A stretch of DNA of 42,263 bases from Bradyrhizobium sp. ORS 375 (GTDB lineage Bacteria > Pseudomonadota > Alphaproteobacteria > Rhizobiales > Xanthobacteraceae). Made by a program: the position numbers and the translations under genes. Under the pieces are notes generated by a model that saw only the letters and a list, made by a program, of their open reading frames with translations, was not told where the DNA came from and did not search any database. Location: assembly GCF_000239775.1 (NCBI RefSeq), contig NZ_CAFI01000139.1, forward strand, positions 1-42,263. The letters are read 5' to 3'. This document shows, in pieces, positions 16,220 to 22,838 of the stretch (positions are counted from its first letter, which is position 1; every line of letters starts with the position of its first letter).

Positions 16220-16318
16220 CGCGAACTCGCATGTCGTCGGCCGCGGACTGGTCCATCCCGCTCTGCGCCTCGCCGCATCAGAGCGCATCCATTATTGTTG
16301 CTGCAGGCCTGACGTAGC

Positions 16319-16957
16319 TTATGGGGACGTCGTGGTCGAAATCGTAAAGGTCGAGGTGGTGACCGCACCGGTGGACGAGCCGGTACCGGTCGTCGACGGA
16401 TTGTAGGTGAAATTACCGGTCGGCGTGCTGCCGCCGCCGATGTTCTGCGCCGAGCCCGTGCTGGTCGGCGTGCCGCCCAACGCGTTGGTCTGACCACCGG
16501 CCGCACCGCCGGCGCCGGCACCGCCGCCACCGGTCGCCGCCGTGCCCTGATCGTTTGCACCGCCGGAATAGGCCAGGAAGACGTCCTGGTCCTTGGTCTC
16601 AGCGATCGCCGTGAGGATCTGGTTGGCGTAGGCCTGATTGGTCTTCACGACCACCTTGGCCGCCTGTCCGAGCGCGTTGCCGATCGCGGTCTTCTGCGCC
16701 TTGTTGGCATTGGGAATGAGGCCGAGGATCGCATTCAGGCTGCCGGGATCGGAGATCGCGACCTCGCGCAGCAGCGACACCATCGCCGTGCCGCCATCCG
16801 GATTCTGCTGCAGAACCTGGCCAGGATTGGCGAGAAAGCGCTGCGCGATGCTCTGCTGCTGGGCCATGACGGACACAGGCAGGATGACGCCCGTGAGCGC
16901 GGCCGAGGCGAACGCCAGGGACGCGGCTGCAACGATCGAGGACCTGACGTTTCTCAA
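16319..16957 (-). CDS. Exported protein with Gly/Ser/Thr-rich tail, unknown function
   Basis: The start is a TTG at 16957, seven bases after a strong GGAG. The 212-residue product has a signal peptide (cleavage likely after VSVMA), then a helical domain (SIAQRFLANPGQVLQ; LNAILGLIPNANKAQKTAIG; VVVKTNQAYANQILTAIAET) and from about residue 135 a low-complexity tail rich in Gly, Ala, Ser and Thr, ending in TTTSTFTISTTTSP. The tail is disordered-like and could span the envelope or be glycosylated. It sits between the OPX/ligase genes and the co-polymerase gene, with its own AT-rich leader of about 125 bases. Similar unnamed proteins with Gly/Thr-rich tails seem to accompany alphaproteobacterial polysaccharide operons, but I cannot name a family or function. 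Confidence 0.8.
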   Translation of the reverse strand: MRNVRSSIVAAASLAFASAALTGVILPVSVMAQQQSIAQRFLANPGQVLQQNPDGGTAMVSLLREVAISDPGSLNAILGLIPNANKAQKTAIGNALGQAAKVVVKTNQAYANQILTAIAETKDQDVFLAYSGGANDQGTAATGGGGAGAGGAAGGQTNALGGTPTSTGSAQNIGGGSTPTGNFTYNPSTTGTGSSTGAVTTSTFTISTTTSP

Positions 16958-17082
16958 AGCCCGTCTCCTTCACAAAAGCCTAACATATTCATAACTTATC
17001 GTTTCATAACACGGGCCGTTCGCTCAGGCAAAGGTACATGGTGCCCCGCCGGCGGCTCTGCGGCGCCACAAAAAGTTAACCT

Positions 17083-18501
17083 TTATGGCGCTCGGCGCCC
17101 GCCGGAGCGGTGGCGCTGAGCCAGACCCACCCCCATCAGGGTCAGGACCGGAATGGCGAAGCCAGGAATCTGCAGAGAAAAGTCCACCAGGGAATGCAGG
17201 ACCGCCATGCCGCCGCAGATCAGGCCTGCGATCGGGAAAATCCCACCGGTGCGGCGCGTCACCGCCCCTCGCGCCAGCAGCACCAGGACGACGCCCCACG
17301 CGACGCACACGACGACGGCGAGCGGCAGGCCCATCTCGGCAGCCAATTCGAGCGGGGTGCTGTGCGCCCGATCCCAGATCCCCCAGATCGAAGCATCTAC
17401 ATCGCGGTACCGCGGAAACACATAGCGGAAGGATCCCAGGCCGGCACCGACGAGCGGATGATCCTGGATCATCCGCCACGTCGCAGCGTAGGTCTCCAGC
17501 CGGCCGCCGCCTTCCAGGCCATGCGCGCCGATCCGCTCCGTCACCTGCCCGCCGAGCACCGCGAGCGCCGCCAGGATGATGACGACCGCTGGCGCCAGCC
17601 CCCACAGCACACCTCGCCAGGAGGCAAATTGTCGACGCAGCACCAGCGACGCTGCGCCGAGACCTCCGGCGAGCGAGATGACGAGACCGGCGCGCGAGCC
17701 CGTCAGCATGACGCAGGTCAGGCAGATCAGCGTGGCCGCTGCGGCCAGCACGAGCTTGCGGTCCCAGGTCACGGCCCGCAGCGATCGCCAGCCGGCCTCT
17801 AAGGCTCCGCGCGCGCTCAGCCGCCGCAGCAGGAGCAATTCCCAGAGCACGGCGCAGCAGCCGAAATACAGCGCGGCCGTGTTGCGGTTGGGAAAAGTGG
17901 CGTTGAGCACGTTGCGGTCGAGCACCTTGTCGCGCAGCAGCACCACCGAGGGATCGACCAGATAGGCGGCGAGACCATAGAGCGCATAGGCGAGACCGGA
18001 CCAGGCCACGGCCTTGAGCAGCAGCTCCGCATGCGTCGGTGAGGAGGCAACCACGACGGCGCAGGCCAGCACGCCGAGGCAGGCGAGCGGCGCGCCCAGA
18101 GCAAAGACCGGCTGGTCTCGGACGAGCGACAGCGGCGCAGCCGGCTCTGACCCGAGCAGTTGCAATGCCTGGCGCCATGCCGGATCCGGCGAAAGGCCGA
18201 GCCATGGATGCAGGCTGAGCTGCTCGTGAAGAACGACCGCATACAGCGCGATGATCAGCAGTCCGAGCGCAATCAGCAGCCCGTTGCCGCGATCCCGCAA
18301 CGTCGGACGGCAGAATGCGACGGCAAGGCCAATCATGCCGGCGAGCACGGCGAGCGTAGTCGGATCGGTCCCGGCGTAGGGAAAAGGCGCGAGAGCGGCG
18401 ATGCCGGCAAGCAGCCAGCAGGCGATCCGATTGACGCCAACGGCGGCCGACGCAGCCTCGTTTGAGCGCATCCTCGTCAACTTGTCAGCGGCGGCGGACA
18501 T
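17083..18501 (-). CDS. O-antigen ligase/Wzy-family membrane protein
   Basis: The 472-residue protein has about 12 membrane segments and the Wzy_C (O-antigen ligase) core: FPNRNTAALYFGC, LTGSRAGLVISLAGG, a periplasmic loop with RLETYAATWRMIQDHPLVGAGLGSF (split: RLETYAATW and DHPLVGAGLGSF) and AHSTPLELAAEMG, then LVDFSLQIPG. These glycine, arginine and histidine positions are those conserved among ligases and ExoQ-like polymerases. It lies 19 bases after the OPX gene in the same direction, so they share a transcript. Whether it polymerises repeats or transfers polymer to another acceptor cannot be told; the 9671 gene is a competing polymerase candidate. Confidence 0.85.
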   Translation of the reverse strand: MSAAADKLTRMRSNEAASAAVGVNRIACWLLAGIAALAPFPYAGTDPTTLAVLAGMIGLAVAFCRPTLRDRGNGLLIALGLLIIALYAVVLHEQLSLHPWLGLSPDPAWRQALQLLGSEPAAPLSLVRDQPVFALGAPLACLGVLACAVVVASSPTHAELLLKAVAWSGLAYALYGLAAYLVDPSVVLLRDKVLDRNVLNATFPNRNTAALYFGCCAVLWELLLLRRLSARGALEAGWRSLRAVTWDRKLVLAAAATLICLTCVMLTGSRAGLVISLAGGLGAASLVLRRQFASWRGVLWGLAPAVVIILAALAVLGGQVTERIGAHGLEGGGRLETYAATWRMIQDHPLVGAGLGSFRYVFPRYRDVDASIWGIWDRAHSTPLELAAEMGLPLAVVVCVAWGVVLVLLARGAVTRRTGGIFPIAGLICGGMAVLHSLVDFSLQIPGFAIPVLTLMGVGLAQRHRSGGRRAP

Positions 18502-18520
18502 GGTCGTGTCCGCGCAGGGA

Positions 18521-19717
18521 TCAGGGAGCCGTCTTGATCGCTGTCCGCAGCGCCGTCGCGTTGGCCGCAGCCACGATCGGGTCGTTCACGGTCGCGGTCA
18601 CCAGCCGGATGTACTGCATGATCTTGGCGGATTCGACCGACTGCGCGTTCGAGATATACACGACGTCCTTGTTCCGCATCTGGAACTTGGTGGCCATGAA
18701 GTAGCTGCTGGGATCGCGGAAGTTCACATTGTAGATGACGGGAACGACCGGGCCCGGAAAGCGCGCGGTATCGATGCCGAGCTGCTGCGCCACCTCGCGG
18801 CTCTCGCCGCGATAAAGGAAGACTGCCGCAGGATCTGCCGTTGAATCGTTCAGGCCGCCGGCTTTCGCGACGCCTTCGGCGAGCGAGATCCGCCAGGCAT
18901 CGAAGTTGAACTGGCCCTGCGCGCCGGATGCGCCGAACGCCACGAAGGTCTGCGGCTCGCGATAGACGTAGATGGTGTCGTTCGGCTGAATGTAGACATT
19001 GTTGGTCGGCTCATAGACCAGCTGACCGAACGGGATCGTGGTGCGCCGGCCCTCGCGCTCGAGCATCACCCAGGTATCGAAGCCCTGGCCCTTCGGTCCG
19101 CCGGCGCGGGTGATCGCATCCAGCATGCGTTCGCCGGCCGCGTTCGCCGGGAAGCGCGAGGGCGCGTTGACCTCGCCTAGCACGCTGATCAGCGACGTTC
19201 TCTGCTCGACCAGGGTGACGACCGCCTGCGGCTCGATCGCCCTGTTCTTGAGCGAGTCGACGATGGCCTGCTGCACCTCGGTCGGCGTTCGCCCCTTGGC
19301 GCGGATCGTGCCGGCGTAGGGCACGGAGATGAAGCCGTTGTGGTCGACGTTCTGGTTCGGGATCGTGACGTAGTTGCCGGGACGAACGCCGGCCTCGATC
19401 GGAATGAACAGACCACCCGCCGCGGCTTCGAAGATGGTGACGCTGACGACGTCGCCCACGCCGAAGCGGATTTCCGCCGGGGCCCGCTTGAAGGATTGGG
19501 TGGCGGAATCGGTCAGCCGCGGCGCGTAGGACGCCAGCACGCGCTCGACCTCGGGCGTCACCTTGATCAGCGCGTAAGGGAGGCTCAGCTCGCTGCCGGC
19601 CTCGGAGGTGCGGACGGCGTCCTGGTTGGGGCCACTGGCTGGCATCATCGTGCAGGCCGCGGCCATCGATGCCACGGTTGCCACAAATCCCAGACGCACA
19701 AGCCGCAAAATGGCCAT
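18521..19717 (-). CDS. Wza-like outer-membrane polysaccharide export (OPX) lipoprotein
   Basis: The 398-residue protein has a lipoprotein signal peptide with the lipobox-like AAAC (Cys22). A polysaccharide export domain follows (EIRFGVGDVVSVTIFEA, about residues 83-99, to VPYAGTIRAKGRTPTEVQQ), then soluble ligand-binding (SLBB) parts (VVTLVEQRTSLISVLGEVNAPSRF and the later VYREPQTFVAFGASG). OPX proteins form the periplasmic and outer-membrane channel that works with a Wzc-type co-polymerase, present downstream. The ATG at 19717 follows GGGGGAA. It heads the leftward operon and is the only OPX protein in the window. Confidence 0.92.
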   Translation of the reverse strand: MAILRLVRLGFVATVASMAAACTMMPASGPNQDAVRTSEAGSELSLPYALIKVTPEVERVLASYAPRLTDSATQSFKRAPAEIRFGVGDVVSVTIFEAAAGGLFIPIEAGVRPGNYVTIPNQNVDHNGFISVPYAGTIRAKGRTPTEVQQAIVDSLKNRAIEPQAVVTLVEQRTSLISVLGEVNAPSRFPANAAGERMLDAITRAGGPKGQGFDTWVMLEREGRRTTIPFGQLVYEPTNNVYIQPNDTIYVYREPQTFVAFGASGAQGQFNFDAWRISLAEGVAKAGGLNDSTADPAAVFLYRGESREVAQQLGIDTARFPGPVVPVIYNVNFRDPSSYFMATKFQMRNKDVVYISNAQSVESAKIMQYIRLVTATVNDPIVAAANATALRTAIKTAP

Positions 19718-20018
19718 GGTTCCCCCAAAAACACGCTAGCGGTAACATGCCCTGTCGCAGCTGAACAGATATGGCGGACGCAACAGGGAGCCCGAATGTT
19801 ATTAACAGATAAAACGTTGCAGATTCATCACAGCCGCGCAACCCGCTGTTAACCATGATGAAATGGTCCAGGCGACGAATCGTCCGCGCGCTCGGCAGTG
19901 TGCGGCGATCATCCGCAATTGGGCTCCCGGCAACAGGCGGGCTAGAAGGGTTGCGGCAGCGGCTTTTGTGCCGGTGATGCGCAATGCGCCTGGCGCAGGC
20001 AAATTAAGACGGAGTCCC
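19718..20018. other. Divergent promoter region of the OPX operon
   Basis: About 300 bases separate the OPX start and the preferred start of the rightward ligase-like gene. It contains GCGGTAAC at 19739-19746 (22 bases before the OPX start), a CCCTGT/ACAGGG inverted repeat (19750-19755 with 19783-19788), a TATTAACAGATAAAAC stretch and the CtrA-type half-site TTAACCAT at 19849-19856. No convincing coding frame is seen, although an Arg-rich frame from 19863 is open. Confidence 0.55.
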
Positions 20019-21275
20019 GTGGGCACGCGAGCTGCAGTCTTTGTGCTGGTGCTGGTCGCGCCCGCAGTGCTTTTCGGGGAGATCGCTGACTGGTGCTTCA
20101 GCGCCGCTGCAGCCGCCGTCGGCATCGCCATGTTGCTGACCGCCAGCAGAGCGTCATTGAGCCGAACGTGGGTCGGCTTCCGGGCCGCCGCGCCGATGGC
20201 CGCGATCCTCACCGCCATCCCGGTCCTGCAGCTGGCCCCATGGGCGCCGTCCCTCCTGACATCTCCGATCTGGAACCAGGCGTCCCAAGCCCTGCGCGTC
20301 GACCTCGGTCGCTCCATCAGTCTCGTGCCCGGCGCAACCCTCTCAAGTTTGGCGAGCCTGATCGCATTGATCGCCCTGGCGACAGCAACGACCCTGGTCG
20401 CCGGCGACCGCCGCGACGCCTTCTGGCTGCTTCGCGCAGCTGGCCTGACGATTCTGATCATGCTGGCGCTGCTGATGGCTGGCGGCTGGCTGTCGCTGAT
20501 CGAGAGCGACCATCGCCCCATATTGAGCCTCCTCGGCAGCCTCGGTGTTGTGGTGGCGACAGCCCTGGGCGTGGCAGCCTTCGGCCGCAGGGCATCCACG
20601 GACACACCAGGTTCGTCTCGTCCGATCACGCTCGCACTTGCCGCGCTGCTGGCCGCTGCGGGCGTGCTGGCGCAGCTGAGCCAACCGGGCGTCGTCGGCC
20701 TCATCGCCACCGCGGCTGGGATCATTCTCTGCCTGCTGGCAGCACGCCTGCCGCTGCCGCGGATCGGCGGCCGCGTCGTGCTGGCGATCACGACGGCTAC
20801 GACACTGCTCGCCATTGCCCTGGCGTTCGGGACAGGTCGGGATGCGGGCGCGGCATTGACGTCGATGGCCACGGCCCGGCAGGACCGCGCGATGACAGCC
20901 CAGGACGCGCAGCGGATGCTGGCAGACACGCCGCCGCTCGGGACGGGCGCAGGCACCCTTGACTTCATCGCGGCGGCTTACGGATCCCGCGCGGGGCACA
21001 GACCGCCCTCGGCCGCCATCGAGGCTTACGTGGAATTTGGAGCAGTCGGCGGCATGGCCTTGCTGGCAGCCGGCCTGTTTCTGGCGTTGAAGCTTCTCGC
21101 GGGAGCCGCACGGCGCGGCCGCGACCGGCACTATCCCGCGTGCGCAGCGGCGGTCATCGCCCTGATCATGATCCGAAGCTTCTCGGACCCTGGCCTGACG
21201 GGAGCAGCGCCGCAGATCGTCGTGGCCGTTCTGGTCGGCATCGGCCTCGCCCAGCGCCGCTCAGCCGAGAGCTGA
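20019..21275 (+). CDS. Divergent O-antigen ligase-like membrane protein
   Basis: The frame is open from 19863, but the GTG at 20019 has GGAG four bases upstream and starts directly at the first hydrophobic segment (AAVFVLVLVAPAVLFG); the region before it is an Arg-rich, non-conserved-looking stretch. The product is then 418 residues with about 10-11 membrane segments. Toward the end, DAQRMLADTPPLGTGAGTLDF and PSAAIEAYVEFGAVGG occupy the same places as the DHPLVGAGLG and HSTPLELAAEMG motifs of the 17083 protein, but the histidine and several conserved residues are changed. It is thus a degenerate or specialised Wzy/WaaL-family member. It is divergent from the OPX operon and ends 14 bases from the convergent cysteine peptidase gene. 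Confidence 0.75.
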   Translation: MGTRAAVFVLVLVAPAVLFGEIADWCFSAAAAAVGIAMLLTASRASLSRTWVGFRAAAPMAAILTAIPVLQLAPWAPSLLTSPIWNQASQALRVDLGRSISLVPGATLSSLASLIALIALATATTLVAGDRRDAFWLLRAAGLTILIMLALLMAGGWLSLIESDHRPILSLLGSLGVVVATALGVAAFGRRASTDTPGSSRPITLALAALLAAAGVLAQLSQPGVVGLIATAAGIILCLLAARLPLPRIGGRVVLAITTATTLLAIALAFGTGRDAGAALTSMATARQDRAMTAQDAQRMLADTPPLGTGAGTLDFIAAAYGSRAGHRPPSAAIEAYVEFGAVGGMALLAAGLFLALKLLAGAARRGRDRHYPACAAAVIALIMIRSFSDPGLTGAAPQIVVAVLVGIGLAQRRSAES

Positions 21276-21289
21276 TCGGGCTGCTCGTC

Positions 21290-21907
21290 TCAGGCCGTGG
21301 AGCCTGCGACGCTCGACCAGTAGCGAGGATTGGAGGGTGATTGCACCCGCACCCAGCGGTAGTTGGTCTTCGACCACGGCCTGACATTGGCGTTGAGGTT
21401 GTCGACGACGACATCGCCCGAGCGGGTTCGCACCACCAGCACCAGATGGTGCTCGCCCCAGTTCGTCACGACCTCCGCCAGCAGCAGCGCCCGCGCCGGC
21501 CAGCCGCGCTGCAGCAGCGCGTGGCGCTTGGTCACCGCGTAGTCATTGCAGTCGCCATGCGACGGGCCGACCACCCACTCCTCGGCTGCGACACCGCGTG
21601 TATTCCTGGTCGGAACGATCGAGCGGTTCACCTCGGCATTGACCTTGACGAGCTCCGCGTAGCGATCGGCGGTCAGATCGATGCCGCCGCCGCGAAACAC
21701 CATTCCGTTCGACCGGCAATCCGCCGGATAGGCCATGCAGAACTTGATATGCGCCATCGGAGGCAGCGCCGGCGCGTCGAGCCTGATGCGGTCGAGCTGA
21801 TATTTCAGGTTCAACGGCATGCCGATCATGGCGGCCTGCACGCTCTGGCTGACGCCCAACAAAAAGGCAAACAGCGCCACTGCGTAGATTTGAAGCTTCC
21901 GTCCCAT
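21290..21907 (-). CDS. Transglutaminase-like cysteine peptidase (BTLCP/LapG family)
   Basis: The 205-residue protein has a cleavable signal peptide (YAVALFAFLLGVSQSVQA) and the peptidase C93 core. The catalytic cysteine is in GPSHGDCNDYA (C120), the histidine in WGEHHLVLVV (H153/H154) and the aspartate in GDVVVDNL (D169). The family includes LapG, the calcium-dependent periplasmic protease that releases giant RTX adhesins from the cell surface. The ATG at 21907 has a very good ribosome site (GGGGAG, seven-base spacing). No LapD-like receptor or large adhesin lies nearby; the only RTX-type protein is at 408-1736. Family assignment is firm, target unknown. Confidence 0.88.
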   Translation of the reverse strand: MGRKLQIYAVALFAFLLGVSQSVQAAMIGMPLNLKYQLDRIRLDAPALPPMAHIKFCMAYPADCRSNGMVFRGGGIDLTADRYAELVKVNAEVNRSIVPTRNTRGVAAEEWVVGPSHGDCNDYAVTKRHALLQRGWPARALLLAEVVTNWGEHHLVLVVRTRSGDVVVDNLNANVRPWSKTNYRWVRVQSPSNPRYWSSVAGSTA

Positions 21908-22105
21908 CGCACAACTCCCCGCATTCCTGCAGGAAAGCTAGCTGAGGCGGATTAGGATGACGTTCGGAGCCGCCGCGCAATTTGGCTCAAAACCCGAGGC
22001 GCGTGGTTACGCTTCCTTAATGAGGGCCGCCTAGCGACTCTCGAATACAACTGCTCTCGACGGCCGCCCTGCCCAGCGGGACGCGCCGAAGGCGTCGGGG
22101 GTCGG

Positions 22106-22471
22106 TCAGTGGCTCTGATGCTCGAGCTTCGCCGACGGAATCGGGGCCTGCTCCTCGATGCGGGCCTTCTCCAGCAGCAGGTCGGTCACGATCTTCCGCA
22201 GCCGCCGGTTCTCGGCGGTGAGATCCTCCAGGACCCGGCGCATGTCGGCCAGCGTCGGCGTCGCTGTCGGCAGCAGCGGCTCGAGCGGCGCCTCGATCGA
22301 GGACACCTGCTTCGGCTCGGGGGCACGCGACCGCAGCTTGCGCCACCGATGGAACGTCATGACGCTGACGCCCAGCGCATCGCAAATTTCCACCTGGGAC
22401 TTGCCGGCCCGGACCATTTCGTCCGCCTGAGCCAGCTTTTGCATGATTTCCTGGTAGGAGTGTTTCTTCAT
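22106..22471 (-). CDS. Stand-alone HTH/leucine-zipper protein resembling IS3-family OrfA
   Basis: The 121-residue protein has an N-terminal HTH_28-type domain (SYQEIMQKLAQADEMVRAGK, then EICDALGVSVMTFHRWRKL) and a C-terminal leucine-zipper-like helix (LEDLTAENRRLRKIVTDLLL). This order and the words ADxMVxxGKS, GVSxMTFHRWRK and ENRRLRKIVTDLLLEK are those of OrfA proteins of IS3-group elements. Unlike OrfA it has an extra proline-rich linker of about 30 residues, is longer than usual, has no OrfB frame behind it and no terminal inverted repeats that I can see. It looks like a retained DNA-binding protein rather than a live transposase part. It is divergent from the beta-helix gene over about 370 bases that contain a 23-bp palindrome. 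Confidence 0.75.
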   Translation of the reverse strand: MKKHSYQEIMQKLAQADEMVRAGKSQVEICDALGVSVMTFHRWRKLRSRAPEPKQVSSIEAPLEPLLPTATPTLADMRRVLEDLTAENRRLRKIVTDLLLEKARIEEQAPIPSAKLEHQSH

Positions 22472-22838
22472 GAGACCAATCTTTGGCGGATACTTATCAT
22501 CTACAACCCATCAGGCTTACAGTCGACGCAATACCGCCATAAGTTGCGAGCGGTAACTTATCACAGCCCAGTAAAAATAACCATTCTGTTATGGCTTTGA
22601 AGCGACCAATCCACGAAGACATCGCGTCACTCGCGCGCAGGGCAGTACGCCGCACCTGGATCGAGACATAATCAGCAAAATAACCGGCGGGAGACCCCGC
22701 TCGATCACGGGGCCTAACATGTGCGGCACCGCCTCTGATCAGTTGAGTCTTGACCTCTACTCGCCCAATCTCCGATTTTGCATCGCACCAACGATGCCTC
22801 TCACATTTCGTCACCAAACAACTCACCGGGTGCCTCCC
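22472..22838. other. AT-rich divergent intergenic region with palindromes
   Basis: This gap lies between the OrfA-like regulator (leftward) and the beta-helix gene (rightward). It is clearly AT-richer than neighbouring DNA. It holds two ACTTATCA words (about 22493 and 22556), the 23-bp palindrome at 22539-22561, an interleaved TACCGC/GCGGTA inverted pair (22532-22555) and several TTA/ATA runs that would suit promoters. An open frame from 22719 joins the beta-helix gene but its first 40 codons look non-coding. Confidence 0.55.
22539..22561. promoter_or_regulatory. Palindromic candidate operator
   Basis: ATAAGTT and AACTTAT, perfect inverted 7-mers, are nine bases apart, 68-90 bases upstream of the OrfA-like gene start. 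The arrangement suits a dimeric helix-turn-helix protein with a zipper, such as the product of that gene (autoregulation is inference). The right arm is part of TAACTTATC, which also occurs at about 16990 in the leader of the Gly/Thr-tail exported protein. Confidence 0.45.

Noticed and set aside
17024-18205. A 393-codon minus-strand frame over the ligase-like gene
   Set aside because: It is a shadow frame of the 17083-18501 gene with Arg/Gly-rich composition and no membrane segments.
19863-20018. N-terminal extension of the ligase-like gene
   Set aside because: The first 52 codons are Arg-rich, lack a ribosome site and overlap the TTAACCAT half-site region; the GTG at 20019 is better placed, though the longer start cannot be fully excluded.
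22106-22471. Insertion sequence of the IS3 family
   Set aside because: Only an OrfA-like frame is present; no OrfB, terminal inverted repeats or target duplication could be seen, so it is not called a mobile element.
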